A DNA stretch of 26,502 nucleotides. Origin: Lentibacillus juripiscarius JCM 12147 (lineage in GTDB: Bacteria > Bacillota > Bacilli > Bacillales_D > Amphibacillaceae). The position numbers and the translations under genes are program-made. The notes under the pieces were generated by a model. It was not told where the DNA came from, did no database searches, and worked only from the letters and a program-made list of their open reading frames with translations. How positions within the stretch are numbered: the first letter of the stretch is position 1; every line of letters begins with the position of its first letter. Shown piece by piece: positions 1 through 8,576 of the stretch. Location: positions 1 to 26,502 of the forward strand of contig BBCA01000042.1 in assembly GCA_001311805.1 (NCBI GenBank), in the 5' to 3' direction.

Positions 1-60
1 CCGATTTTCGCGCGACTTTGGTTCGGCTCGCGCGACTTTCTCGATTTTCGCGCGACTTTT
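1..60. repeat. 20-bp-period tandem repeat at window edge
   Basis: The motif TCGCGCGACTTT occurs at 8-19, 28-39 and 48-59, exactly 20 bp apart. The intervening 8 bases alternate between an AT-rich and a GGCT-type version, so the true unit may be 40 bp. The array runs off the left edge, so its total length is unknown. Confidence 0.8.
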
Positions 61-77
61 GGCTCGGCAACACCCAT
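1..77 (-). CDS. possible repeat-encoded basic peptide, partial
   Basis: An ATG at 77 on the minus strand follows a good AAGGAG ribosome site about 7 nt upstream (near 85-92). It opens into the 20-bp repeats, giving an Arg/Lys/Ser-rich peptide that starts MGVAEPKVARKSRKS and runs out of the window. I recognise no family. The ribosome site argues for translation, but the low-complexity product argues that this may be a chance ORF over a non-coding repeat. Confidence 0.25.
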   Translation of the reverse strand, partial: MGVAEPKVARKSRKSREPNQSRAKI

Positions 78-180
78 GCAAAAACTCCTTGCGACAATAG
101 TTATTGCTAATCAGGCATGTCTTTCAGATGGAAATTCCAAATTCAAACGTTTTCTATCCGTTCCGGCAGCAAATCCAAAA

Positions 181-534
181 CTATAACCAGAACCCAAAAA
201 CTGCCGCGCCAGCTCCGGAAAGGACAGACGCCACAACATAAAAAAATCGCTACATTCACCCTACTAGCTACCAGCAACTGTAGTGTCTCATACCCGAATG
301 TGGAAAAAGTTGTAAAAGCACCGCAAAAGCCAGCACCAGCAAACAGCCACAGCCATTCTCCAATGCTCCCATTCAAATGCAAGTCAAAAAGCACCCCAAG
401 CAAAAAGGAACCAGCAACATTGACAAGCCATGTGCCAACAGGGAAATGACCCGAGTTTTATTTGCCAGCACACGACCAAGCCAATATCTTGTACCGGCAC
501 CGAGGGAACCGCCCAAGCCAACCAGCCACAGCAT
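181..534 (-). CDS. crcB: CrcB fluoride channel subunit, second copy (frameshifted)
   Basis: Members of this family form dual-topology dimeric fluoride channels in the inner membrane that expel F-. The start ATG at 534 has an AAAGGGGGAAGG ribosome site, and the product begins MLWLVGLGGSLGAGTRYWLG. The family motifs NVAGSF and GFCGAFTTFSTF are present, and the C-terminus ends FGFWL before a TAG at 181. The frame breaks twice: near 449-455, and in the A7 run at 240-246. The two shifts cancel, and 118 codons is the normal family length, so a sequence error is more likely than decay. It lies 39 nt after the other crcB copy. Paired CrcB proteins are common in Bacillaceae, where they work as heterodimers. 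Confidence 0.85.
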
Positions 535-573
535 TAGCCTTCCCCCTTTAGCCTGGTCTGAAAGGCTGCACAC

Positions 574-917
574 CTATATCCTATATATGCCAAAAAAAAG
601 GCCACCAATGATACTGATGACACTATAGAAAACACCTTGCAGCACAGCACCATCCCTAATTAGCTCTATTAAGTCCACAGAAAAGGTAGAGAATGTGGTG
701 AATGATCCAGTAAAACCCGTCCCGGCCAGCAGCGACACTTTATGCCAGCGTCCGGCCCTCCGGCTGCTGAATGTCAGAAACCAACCAAGAAAAAGACAGC
801 CGGCTAAATTGACCAGCAGTGTAGCCACCGGAAATCCGACCGTTCCAATCCACTCACCAAATGAATACCTCGCTACCGCACCAAAAAGCCGCCAACCATC
901 ACCAGCAACAACGGCAT
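574..917 (-). CDS. crcB: CrcB fluoride channel subunit, first copy (frameshifted)
   Basis: This is the first of two adjacent crcB genes. The start ATG at 917 is preceded by AGGCAGGTG. The product contains GAVARYSFGEW, then LLVNLAGCLFLGW and the hallmark GFTGSFTTFSTF, and ends GGLFFGIYRI. One base is missing near 881-887 (a G run on the coding strand), so only the last 84 residues form an open frame. With one base restored the length is 114 residues, normal for CrcB, with four predicted membrane segments. I looked upstream (918-1020) for the fluoride riboswitch core and did not find it. Confidence 0.87.
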
Positions 918-1022
918 ACCCGCATCACCTGCCTAATATTTTTATGAATCCGGCCTATTTTTATAGTCTCATGTTCATTCCCGCTCACATATTCCTTTAT
1001 TAGTCTTACATCTGTTCAAACA

Positions 1023-1058
1023 AAAAACCACTGATGCAAACACATCAGCAGTTTTATC
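1023..1058 (-). terminator. Rho-independent terminator after yerD-like gene
   Basis: On the minus strand a long stem (AAAACTGCTGATG pairing with CATCAGTGGTTTT, loop TGTTTG) runs into T residues. It sits about 125 nt after the glutamate synthase-like stop and before crcB, so it separates the two transcription units. Confidence 0.85.
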
Positions 1059-1183
1059 TTTGCAAAGCCAGATCAGCGATTTTACCATCCATCGGCGCTT
1101 TCCGACAGTTCAGCAGTTTCGCCTCACTTATCAGCAATTCCACTCCGTTTATTCCATGCGGCCATTGCCGGCACGGTACCTAC

Positions 1184-2794
1184 TTAGGCGTTCATGGATC
1201 CTTCCCCTCCAGGCTGAATCATGGACTGATAAATATCATCAAGCGACCACGTTTTCCCTTTTTCATCTTTGTATATCACATGTTCCCGTTTAAAATGGAT
1301 AGGCGAGTCAAGCCCTGCTGCCGCAGCAACACGGAACAGGCCTTTCCGCATCGTGATGACGTAATTCGCTGTGCGGTATTTTTTTTCATCAACAACAAGC
1401 GCCTTCTGTAAATCCGGATCCGTTGTCGCAACACCAACCGGACATATGTTAGATGCACATTTTAATGTCTGGATACATCCGACAGTGATCATGAATGCGC
1501 GGGCAATGTTGACAAGGTCAGCACCCATGGCTAGTGCAATTGCTACTTTATCCGGTGAGAATAGTTTGCCGGATGCGATGATTTTCACCCGATCACGGAC
1601 GCCATGTTTCTTTAGAGCGTTATCGACAAGGGGAAGTGCTGACTTAATCGGAAGCCCAACACTATCTGTTAGCTCCTGATACGAGGCACCTGTTCCACCT
1701 TCCCCACCATCAATCGTAATGAAGTCAGGTCCCTTGCCTGAATCCCGCATTTCTTTTGCCAATTCCTCCGCTTCAAAATGACTGCCAACCACGATTTTCA
1801 TCCCGACTGGCTTTCCCGTATGTTCACGGATACGCTCAATAAAATCAAACAGCGACGGCAGATCACCGAACTCAGGAAAACGGTTCGGACTGTCAATAGA
1901 CTTATACGGCTCCACCATACGGATTCTGGCAATTTCTTCGGTTACTTTTTCAGCATCCACGTGCCCGCCGCGCGTCTTCGCACCCTGGGCAAGTTTCACT
2001 TCAAATGCTTTCACCTGTGGAATCTTGCTTTTTTCCAATAATTCATCCCAGTTGAAATTACCTTCACGATCCCGGACGCAAACATGCCTGGCCCTATCTG
2101 CATAATTATGTCGGCGCCGCCTTTCAATGATAATCAGACAGACCACCCTCGCCAGTATTCATCCATGTGCCCTTAGCGATACCCAGTCCTTCCGATAAAG
2201 CCGTAATAGCCCGGTCACCCAGCGAACCATAGCTCATGGCCGACATGCCAATTGGCCCGCGCGCCTGAACGGGTATTTGCAATTCTCGCCGACCACAATC
2301 GTATCCTTTTCATCAAGCAAATACGCAGGCGATTCCTCTTCCTCAAGATGTTCCTCCCTCTGCGTAAACAACGGATCTTTCACAAGCAAATATCGATTTG
2401 TTTTCTGTTTGGTATCCCTGTCCATCTTAATTTCCTCGGTCAGCTTCGGAAACATGGAATTTCGGATATAGTAGCCCGCTTCCTCGAAATTCCGTTGCGA
2501 TCCAAATCCTTCCACATCCCGCTTGTACTTCGCTTTTTTGACAATATGCTGGAACTCTTCACGTGAAATCGGCTTGCCTTCGCGATCATTATTGAAAAAA
2601 TACTGCCGCAGTTCGGGACCGATTTTTTCAAAGAAGTAGCGTGCCCTTCCGACAATCGGATAATTGCGGAGGACTGGATGCTGCCTCTGCGTACGGTCCA
2701 CAAAAAATATATAGATACCAATAATCAATAAGACGACGATGATGGCAGTCACCAAGACAAATCCAATCACTGTCATAACATCTGCTATGTTCAT
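1184..2794 (-). CDS. FMN-binding glutamate synthase-family protein, YerD-like (frameshifted)
   Basis: This is a stand-alone homologue of the FMN/3Fe-4S domain of glutamate synthase, related to B. subtilis YerD; its substrate is unclear. The start at 2794 follows AAAAAGGTGAGG. Residues ~8-32 form one N-terminal membrane helix. The barrel motif GGEGGTGASYQE is present, followed by a 3Fe-4S cysteine cluster in GCIQTLKCASNIC (C-x5-C-x4-C). Three one-base deletions interrupt the frame, near 2257 (C run), 2125 and 2078. Correcting them gives 537 residues, the expected family size, and restores the GMSAMSYGSLGDRAI stretch. A terminator follows at 1023-1058. I am sure of the family and less sure of the physiological role. 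Confidence 0.88.
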
Positions 2795-2903
2795 CTCTGC
2801 ATCCTCACCTTTTTAAAAGACTCTATATTCTAGGATGCATCGAAACGTGAAAATTTATCCATAAAGGTGAGGTATTTCACTTTATTGGCCTCGATTATGA
2901 AAC

Positions 2904-2937
2904 AAAAAAAGACAGTAACGATTTATTCATTTCTGTC
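2904..2937 (-). terminator. Terminator of the coiled-coil gene
   Basis: On the minus strand GACAG-A-AATGA pairs with TCGTT-A-CTGTC and is followed by seven T residues. The stem overlaps the last codons and stop of the upstream gene. Confidence 0.8.
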
Positions 2938-3463
2938 TGTTTAAACTCTTCATTTCTGATTCAACTTTAAATACCCGCTGATTCAATACATCTGTTCTGG
3001 TATCAAAATGGGTGACAATGGTTTCTGTATATTCCCCCAAGCTGGCAACCAAATTCTTTTGCAGCCGTTCTTGGCCATCCTCCAGTCTCTTCTGCCCCTG
3101 TTTCAGTTCTGATACATCACTGCGCACGTCATCCAAACCTGTACGAAGCTCTCCTACTTCCGTTCGTAGTTCACTCTGGCCTGTGCGCAATTCATTCTGT
3201 CCCGTGCGTAACTCTCCTACCTCTGTGCGTACTTCACTCAGACCTGTACGCAGTTCCCCGACTTCCGTGCGTACTCCGTTCAAGCCTGTCCGGAGTTCCC
3301 CGACTTCCGTGCGTACTTCGTTCAAGCCTGTCCGGAGTTCTCCTACTTCCGTGCGTACTTCGTTCAAGCCTGTCCGGAGTTCTCCTACTTCCGTGCGTAC
3401 TTCACCCAATCCCGTTCGCAGTTCTTGCATCTCACGTAAAATCTGTTTTAATGTTTCTTCCAT
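2927..3463 (-). CDS. coiled-coil repeat protein
   Basis: The protein is about 178 residues and has no recognised family. I chose the ATG at 3463, 7 nt after GGGGAGGGG, over a GTG six bases upstream that touches the ribosome site. Residues ~12-110 are tandem 14-residue units of the type ELRTGLNEVRTEVG, that is two heptads each, predicting a long continuous coiled coil. A non-repetitive tail carries SLGEYTETIVTHFDTRTD and a basic end. There is no signal peptide or membrane segment. The DNA units are 42 bp and nearly identical between about 3220 and 3410, so copy number could vary between strains. It is intact and monocistronic, with its own promoter and terminator. Confidence 0.75.
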   Translation of the reverse strand: MEETLKQILREMQELRTGLGEVRTEVGELRTGLNEVRTEVGELRTGLNEVRTEVGELRTGLNGVRTEVGELRTGLSEVRTEVGELRTGQNELRTGQSELRTEVGELRTGLDDVRSDVSELKQGQKRLEDGQERLQKNLVASLGEYTETIVTHFDTRTDVLNQRVFKVESEMKSLNRQK

Positions 3464-3495
3464 AATCACCCCTCCCCTATGAGCAAAGCACTTTC

Positions 3496-3501
3496 ATTAT
3501 A
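3496..3501 (-). promoter_or_regulatory. extended -10 promoter of the coiled-coil gene
   Basis: The minus strand reads ATGCTATAAT, a consensus -10 with the TGn extension, about 30 nt before the start codon. No good -35 is visible, which is tolerable for an extended -10 promoter. Confidence 0.55.
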
Positions 3502-3574
3502 GCATATATTTGTTAAAAAACGGTTTATGTCCAGTTATTTTCCTGTCTTTTTAAAAAGCCAGAGGAAGCATTCT

Positions 3575-4069
3575 TTATCCATCTGCCGTCAATTCTTCCG
3601 GCTCAACCTCATTTATAAACTGGAAGGTCTCATCCCGTTTGCCGTCCAGCTCGGCAATCGCCATCGGATAGGTGAGCGCTTGTGTACTGAAGCTGTCTTT
3701 GCCCGGTTCTGTTACATGATACCTGACAGCAACCTGCCCCGTTTCCGCTTCAGTACCGGGTTTAGCCATACTGACTGACTTCACCTGTTCAATCGCAACA
3801 TCGTATCCGCCGGTCGGCTTTTGCCCAAGCATGATGATGACGTATGTCTTCCCTTCCGCATGGAAAACTTTTTGTGCCGATTCTGACTTATGTTCACGAA
3901 TCCACTGCTGCACTAAATCCGGTGCCTCATCAGCAGTAACCGTTTCAAATGAAAGTTCGGCGCCTTTCTTGTTACTATTCTCTCCAGTCATTTTTCCATC
4001 CTCCGCTGCTCCAGATCCACAGCCAGCCAATAATGAGCAAGTCAAAATCATCAGAATAACACCGCGCAT
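3575..4069 (-). CDS. lipoprotein with PrcB-like C-terminal domain
   Basis: The start ATG at 4069 follows AAAGGAG with 8-9 nt spacing; an in-frame upstream ATG at 4162 lacks a comparable site. The N-terminus MRGVILMILTCSLLAGC is a lipoprotein signal with lipobox LAGC, so the mature protein should be lipid-anchored outside the membrane. After a Gly/Ser/Lys linker the globular part contains YVIIMLGQKPTGGYDVAI, matching the pattern of PrcB C-terminal domains (named after a Treponema protease-complex subunit). In Bacilli such proteins are usually uncharacterised. The length is 164 residues and it is intact. It looks like a single-gene unit. Confidence 0.8.
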   Translation of the reverse strand: MRGVILMILTCSLLAGCGSGAAEDGKMTGENSNKKGAELSFETVTADEAPDLVQQWIREHKSESAQKVFHAEGKTYVIIMLGQKPTGGYDVAIEQVKSVSMAKPGTEAETGQVAVRYHVTEPGKDSFSTQALTYPMAIAELDGKRDETFQFINEVEPEELTADG

Positions 4070-4170
4070 CCTATTCCGCTCCTTTGGGATCTGCGTTTTT
4101 CCGTTTTTGCTCAGAGTATTCCCCGCTAAACGGAGATGATACACTTCCCTCCCTTTAACCATTTGTAAGT

Positions 4171-4196
4171 ACGTACACCATGAATCAGGCTGGTGT
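4171..4196. promoter_or_regulatory. inverted repeat upstream of lipoprotein gene
   Basis: TACACCA and TGGTGTA flank a 10-base spacer here, between the membrane-protein gene (ends 4280) and the lipoprotein start (4069). It could be an operator or a weak terminator. No T run follows on the minus strand, so I favour neither. Confidence 0.3.
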
Positions 4197-4279
4197 ATTG
4201 TTTAATAGCAGTTCTCTTCTTCAAAAAGGACACCTGACCAAAGAAACAACATTTTTCAACTGCTCAGAATTCCCATTGT

Positions 4280-4632
4280 TTATTCTTGCTCAGAGGCGGT
4301 ATAGCTAATCGGATTATTGTCTGTTTCCAACAGCTTATCCCGCTGTACAAACAGTGTTATGATTAAAGCAGCCTCGCTGACTGCAAGCAAGACAGCTCCT
4401 AATACTAATCCGCCCAGAAAGAGTGCCTCATTGATGCCAAAAGAATAGAAAAACCAGCCGAAGATACCAAACGCTCCAAGAAGAAAATGAATCACACTTG
4501 CAACAAAACCTGTGAGCCAAACAAGCCGGTCATTTTGATCGTTTTCCAGCCATACAGATAGCCGACCGCTAGTGAAGCCAGCAGGAAAACAACATAAACC
4601 GTGATCGCTAAGCCACTACCATTCAGTGTCAT
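4280..4632 (-). CDS. small multi-pass membrane protein downstream of coaW (frameshifted)
   Basis: The start ATG at 4632 has AAAGGAT upstream and the product begins MTLNGSGLAITVYVV. The frame breaks once near 4548-4556. Restoring one base joins it to a second part running through NDRLVWLTGFVASVIHFLLG to the end at 4280. The corrected 117-residue product has about four hydrophobic segments and a short charged tail ending TASEQE. I do not recognise the family. The start overlaps the stop of a 25-residue ORF (ATGA), suggesting translational coupling with the coaW transcript. Confidence 0.65.
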
Positions 4633-4706
4633 ACTGCATTATCCTTTCGCAATTGCATCCTTTCTAATGACAGCTGCTCTTCAAACGCACTTTCCCTATT
4701 TTTCAT
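4629..4706 (-). CDS. possible 25-aa leader/coupling ORF between coaW and membrane gene
   Basis: The ORF starts inside the end of coaW (ATG at 4706) and stops at the TGA that overlaps the next gene's ATG. The product begins MKNRESAFEEQLSLERMQ, charged and helical-looking. No clear ribosome site precedes it, so it could be a coupling device, a real microprotein, or chance. Confidence 0.3.
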   Translation of the reverse strand: MKNRESAFEEQLSLERMQLRKDNAV

Positions 4707-5519
4707 CAAGGGATAACAATGCACCAACAGCACCACTATATGCACCATTGTCCAAAAATATTGGCGTTTTCCCAGCTAATTTCGTATACGTTTCTATCGT
4801 TTCCTGCAACAGCGGATTAGATCGAAGTGAGGAACCGATATAAACAATAGCATCAGCATTATTGTGTGCTGCCATATTTGTACTGACCGTTACAACCACC
4901 TCACCGATCAGACCGATAAGGGAGGCAAGTATGTCAGCATTCGCTGGCGTCCGTCCCGGCATCATTTCTGTTTTCCCAAAATTACTGGCAGTTAAGTCAC
5001 CGGAAATAGGCGGCAGTGCCCCTTCAAAAATATCACGGACTTTCAAATCAACCTGTCCTCTGTCACCGTCACCAGCAGTCTGTACAATCGTGTCATAGTC
5101 TCGCATGCCGGTTAATAAATACGCCAGCCCAAGCAGTGTCCCGCCGCCGATACCGGAACCGCCGACCCGCTCCTGTCTGCCGTCAATAACATAATGAATG
5201 GATGTCCCAGTTCCGACATTCACAAACAAATAACCGTCCCCAAGTGTACGTTCTTGCTCATGCGCCAAAAATCGATGCCCTTCATTGTGGCGTCAAATTC
5301 TACAACAGTCATGGCCGAGGTGTGAAGCTTACTCGCCAATACCTTACTTTTTCCGCCAGTTATACATATAGACGGATGATCAAAATCATTTTCTATCCAC
5401 GCTGCGGCTTCATCCATGTCACGAGACCGGAACGACCGATAGCCAGCGCTTTCATTTTCTGTGTACGCCACTTTTATAAGGGTTCCGCCAGCATCAATAC
5501 CGATTTTCGATGATTGCAT
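4696..5519 (-). CDS. coaW: type II pantothenate kinase (frameshifted)
   Basis: This enzyme phosphorylates pantothenate, the first step of coenzyme A synthesis. Type II enzymes in Bacilli are ASKHA-fold kinases insensitive to CoA feedback. The N-terminal phosphate-binding motif GIDAGGTLIKVAYT starts at residue 7. ITGGKSKVL, the second phosphate loop NVGTGTSIHYV and the glycine-rich GGSGIGGGTLLGL follow, then the C-terminal helix ending SLDEK. One T is missing from a coding-strand T run at 5267-5271, which splits the gene. Corrected length is 274 residues, close to the family's ~267. A ribosome site (GGAGGGTACG) lies before the ATG at 5519. Confidence 0.9.
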
Positions 5520-5605
5520 ATTTCGTACCCTCCGAATCTAAAATCCTGTTGGCAGTTGTTTACCAGTTTCATAGTATGTGAGTTTCCGTTTGTAAAAATT
5601 CCTTA

Positions 5606-5725
5606 TTAGCCAAATAAGCCAAGCCTTCCTCCGATAATAGCTGCGGCTGCCAGCAAGCACACGAATATCAGGCGGCTAATTGTCAGCAGATAATCGTTAG
5701 TATCCTTCTTATACTTTTTCTCCAT
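5606..5725 (-). CDS. 39-aa small membrane protein
   Basis: The ORF begins MEKKYKKDTNDYLLTISR, followed by one hydrophobic helix (LIFVCLLAAAAIIGG), and ends RLGLFG. A charged N-terminus plus a single membrane span is the layout of many Bacillus small membrane proteins. It lies between rpn and coaW on the same strand. No clear ribosome site is visible, so the start may be misplaced or the ORF shortened by an indel. The family is not recognised. Confidence 0.4.
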   Translation of the reverse strand: MEKKYKKDTNDYLLTISRLIFVCLLAAAAIIGGRLGLFG

Positions 5726-5742
5726 CAGTGCTCATTATCGGG

Positions 5743-6653
5743 CTAGATTGTTTTCTTTAACTTTTCAATTTCATCTTTTTCAAGGTGTGTCAGATCGGCG
5801 ACAACATCAACCGAGAACCCTTTCCTTAACATTTCAGCAGCAATTTCTTGCTTTGCTGCTTGCTCGCCTTCAATTCGTCCCTCTTTTTTTCCTTCTTTTT
5901 TCCCTTTCTCCTCATAGGAAATCGTAAGTTCCATAACCTTTTCACCGTCATCCATTTTGCCAATCTCTTCGTGCAATTCTTTTTCCTCCTTTTCATTCAA
6001 TTTTAAGTAACTTTCGAAAAACCGTATATCAAATATTCCTTAGCTGGGTTCAACTGCATTCTCACTAACATCCGCAGAAATTCCTTTTTAACCTCAATCC
6101 GTTCATCACTAGAATATCCCATTTTGCTGAGCAATGCTGCAGCAGCAGGGTTATTTGATTGGATGTAATTACGCCAATTCTTTTTCCTGAGTTCCAGTTT
6201 CAAAAAGTTAAACGTCAGGACATGAAAGAAAGGAAACGCGATTGTGAATGTATCCTGCTCATCACGTGTTTCGTCATAACTGAAAACAGCAATTGGCACA
6301 ATAGGCTTGCGGTACTTATTATACAGCAAGCTATAATAATGAAACATCCGCTCATGGAAGTTCCGCTGCACATAGCTTTGCGGTTCGACATGGATGATGA
6401 TAACGGAATCCTCGCCCTTTAGTTTAGTTTCAACAACGATGTCAAGTCTCCGGGTGTCACCTTGATGCAAATCCGTATGCACTTCTTCAGACAGCAATGT
6501 CGTGTGATGATAATCAATATGTCTGTGAACATCCGGGAAAAATACAGCGATGAATTCTTTGAAAAATGTCTGAATGAGATCTTTGAACAGCAAATCATGA
6601 TTGGTATACTCGGAGGTTTCTGTTTGTTCACGTACGATAGTGGCTAATTTCAT
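5743..6653 (-). CDS. Rpn-family PD-(D/E)XK nuclease (frameshifted)
   Basis: Rpn proteins are DNA endonucleases of the PD-(D/E)XK superfamily that promote RecA-independent recombination; many genomes carry several and some act in phage defence. The start at 6653 follows AAAAGGATG. The N-terminal half has the typical HDLLFKDLIQTFFKEFI, and the core has RRLDIVVETK then VIIIHVEPQSY (conserved Asp and E-x-Q). The C-terminal 85 residues contain a charged KGKKEGKKEGRIEGEQAAKQ coiled region also typical of the family. One T is missing at 6017-6021, separating the two parts. Corrected length is 303 residues. Confidence 0.87.
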
Positions 6654-6713
6654 TTTAGCACATCCTTTTGGGGGGAATGAAGTGGCATGACTGAGGGTGT
6701 AAACACTATAAAG

Positions 6714-6742
6714 AGTATATCATATAACGCCACCAGGAACAA
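6714..6742 (-). promoter_or_regulatory. sigma-A promoter of the rpn gene
   Basis: On the minus strand TTGTTC at 6742-6737 and TATACT at 6719-6714 are separated by 17 nt, about 60 nt before the rpn ATG. Confidence 0.6.
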
Positions 6743-6806
6743 TTGTTCTATTAATTTTTTAAAATATTTCTTCCCTTAAGCTATGTTCATTATTGCCGTT
6801 ATCCGT

Positions 6807-6812
6807 TATACT
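6807..6812 (+). promoter_or_regulatory. candidate -10 for antisense antitoxin RNA
   Basis: TATACT on the plus strand just outside the toxin terminator would launch an RNA complementary to the 3' half of the toxin mRNA, the layout of txpA/ratA and bsrG/SR4. The -35 is weak (TGTTCA at 17 nt). This is a prediction from position only. Confidence 0.3.
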
Positions 6813-6817
6813 ATAGA

Positions 6818-6854
6818 TAAAGAAAGCGGCCGCCAGTGCGAACACCAGCGGCCG
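6818..6854 (-). terminator. terminator of the type I toxin mRNA
   Basis: A 12-bp GC-rich stem (plus strand 6827-6838 with 6843-6854, two G-U wobbles) closes a UUCG-type loop and is followed on the minus strand by CTTTCTTT. It lies about 85 nt after the toxin stop. Confidence 0.85.
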
Positions 6855-6937
6855 TGTACAATAGCCCTTCAAGGGGCGGCTCACATGCTTTGTGATCCTT
6901 CAACATCACCCTACATGCTCGCCAGGCTCATAGGTGG

Positions 6938-7018
6938 TTATTTGTTTTGGTCAGACAGTATCATCGCCACCAGTGTTCCGAACGAAATCATCAGCACCAG
7001 CGTCTCAAATACTGTTAT
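6938..7018 (-). CDS. holin-like type I toxin peptide (26 aa)
   Basis: The frame reads ITVFETLVLMISFGTLVAMI then LSDQNK, one hydrophobic helix with a short charged tail. This matches the Bacillus 'putative holin-like toxin' peptides that insert in the membrane and are controlled by antisense RNA. The first codon is ATA (7018-7016). An in-frame TAA lies 18-21 nt upstream with no ATG, GTG or TTG between, so either ATA is the start or a base is wrong. An AAGGGGGG ribosome site lies 9 nt upstream and is buried in a hairpin with CTCCCTT, a known way to delay translation in these loci. Promoter and terminator both fit an mRNA of about 260 nt. Confidence 0.65.
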   Translation of the reverse strand: MTVFETLVLMISFGTLVAMILSDQNK

Positions 7019-7083
7019 ACCGCACCACCCCCCTTCTTAAAGGGAGTGAGCCACCACCCCGTAAGCCTTCTTGTACAAATTCT

Positions 7084-7111
7084 ATTTTACCAGACATATG
7101 CCATAGTTAAA
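7084..7111 (-). promoter_or_regulatory. promoter of the type I toxin
   Basis: On the minus strand TTTAAC (7111-7106) and TAAAAT (7089-7084) are 16 nt apart, with a TGG extended -10. This places the toxin start about 60 nt into the transcript. Confidence 0.5.
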
Positions 7112-7130
7112 TAGAACATTTTAACTGTTT

Positions 7131-7865
7131 TTACACTTCTTTTCGTTGAAAATAAACCAAACCTGCAGCGAAAAACACCAGCAGACTGCCGCCTACAACC
7201 GTCAGCACTTGATCCCACGGCACATAAAAGACACTGTCCGACGCCCTGCCAGCATACATCATCAGGAATGGCTGCCCCCAGGGATAATACGGACCGAACT
7301 GTTCAGAATTCACCGCCAATATCGAAGGCAGCGTGAAAATAACATTGACTGCAAACGGAGCAGCAAAGCTTTTCCAAACCGTCGACATCCATAATTGCAG
7401 GGCCACAAGTGGAAACGTGGCAACCCAGCCCCCCAGTACACTTTTCCAGATGATCATCATTGGGAACGGATCAGCAATTCCTTTCATGACGCCAGCCATA
7501 TAAACCGCTCCGAGGAAAAGCATCTGAATAATGAAAACGGATGCAATCAGCAGGAGATATTTCGTAAAGAAAACACTTCCTCTAGTAACCGGCAATGACA
7601 GAAATTGCTTCCAGCCACCTGCCTGATGCTCATACCGGCAGATCAGGCCGGCCAGCACTCCTGTCATAAGGGGAAGAAACAACAGTGCATATGGCAGGAT
7701 CATGAACTGCAGCAGCAGGTACCACGCATTCACATCTGCTTCCATCCCAGTGATATTTGTCATTAGACCGATCATCAGACCGATTGCCGGACCGACAAAC
7801 AATACAGGCAGCATTCCAGATTTTCGGAATTTAAACCACTCTGACTGTACGACGGATAAAAACAT
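7131..7865 (-). CDS. ABC transporter permease (lantibiotic/bacitracin-immunity type), second subunit
   Basis: The product is 244 residues and intact, with six predicted membrane segments. It begins MFLSVVQSEWFKFRKSGMLP, the N-terminal pattern of ABC-2 permeases of the LanE/LanG and BcrB group. The region after helix 2 reads CRYEHQAGGWKQFLSLPVTR, the cytoplasmic motif shared by this group. It starts one base after the stop of the preceding permease, so the two are translated together. With the upstream ATPase it should form an exporter that removes membrane-active peptides or cell-wall antibiotics. The substrate cannot be read from sequence. Confidence 0.85.
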   Translation of the reverse strand: MFLSVVQSEWFKFRKSGMLPVLFVGPAIGLMIGLMTNITGMEADVNAWYLLLQFMILPYALLFLPLMTGVLAGLICRYEHQAGGWKQFLSLPVTRGSVFFTKYLLLIASVFIIQMLFLGAVYMAGVMKGIADPFPMMIIWKSVLGGWVATFPLVALQLWMSTVWKSFAAPFAVNVIFTLPSILAVNSEQFGPYYPWGQPFLMMYAGRASDSVFYVPWDQVLTVVGGSLLVFFAAGLVYFQRKEV

Positions 7866-7866
7866 A

Positions 7867-8576
7867 TCAGGTCACATCCCTTCGGACAAAATCAATCATA
7901 CCGGCCAGATATAAAAGAAGCCCACAGCTAATCCCAAGCCAAACAATCATGAGCGGTTCCGCCCAGCCATTCATTAATGCCGGCCACTTCCAAATCAGCC
8001 AGTCCGGTAAATTATAGGCCATGTAGGTCAATATGACGCCAATCACACCTGCAGTAACAGGTACACCCTGATTCCGGCTTACCATTGCCAGCCACAGATG
8101 AACAGCCAGCACTGGCAAGGCTGCAAAAATGGATAAAACCCATATGTGAGCACATCGAGATATGGAATCTGTTCACCTAAATTAAGGTAAATTCCATAAC
8201 CAAGTGTAAATAGCGTCAGCAGAAGTGATGCCACGAATAACAGAATCGCAAGCACAGAAAACTTTGATAGATAAATCGTCATTTTAGGTACAGGCATGGC
8301 AATCAACTGTTTCCACGCGCTTGTTTCATTTTCAATGCTGGCCATCAGCGATGATAAAATAACGATACCCAGCACTAGCGCAAGCGGAGTGAACATGTTC
8401 ACATTTGCCAGATAGTAGCTCCAGTTATCGTCACTTTGCTGGAGCAGGTATTCCTTTCTCAAGCCGTAATTTACCATTTGCAGCGCGACTACCCCTAATG
8501 GACCCACTAACGTCAGAAGCCACAGTCCTTTCCGTCTTATTTTCAGAAAGTCTGATCGCAGCAGCTGGCCAATCAT
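7867..8576 (-). CDS. ABC transporter permease, first subunit (frameshifted)
   Basis: The ATG at 8576 overlaps the ATPase stop (ATGA), indicating coupled translation. The product begins [20 protein letters not shown] and contains ENETSAWKQLIAMPVPK, the same cytoplasmic motif as the next gene, so the two permeases are distant paralogues. A T is missing from a coding-strand T run at 8125-8129. Correction gives 236 residues with about six membrane spans. It partners the following permease and the ATPase. Confidence 0.83.

Noticed and set aside
240..246. Phase-variable A7 tract in crcB
   Set aside because: The same type of indel occurs across many unrelated housekeeping genes in the window, so sequence error is simpler than programmed phase variation.
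918..1022. Fluoride riboswitch upstream of crcB
   Set aside because: The conserved fluoride-aptamer core is not present in this leader; only the preceding terminator and a plain ribosome site are seen.
3012..3482. Plus-strand 156-residue repeat ORF
   Set aside because: It is the mirror of the 42-bp repeats in the coiled-coil gene, without a ribosome site.
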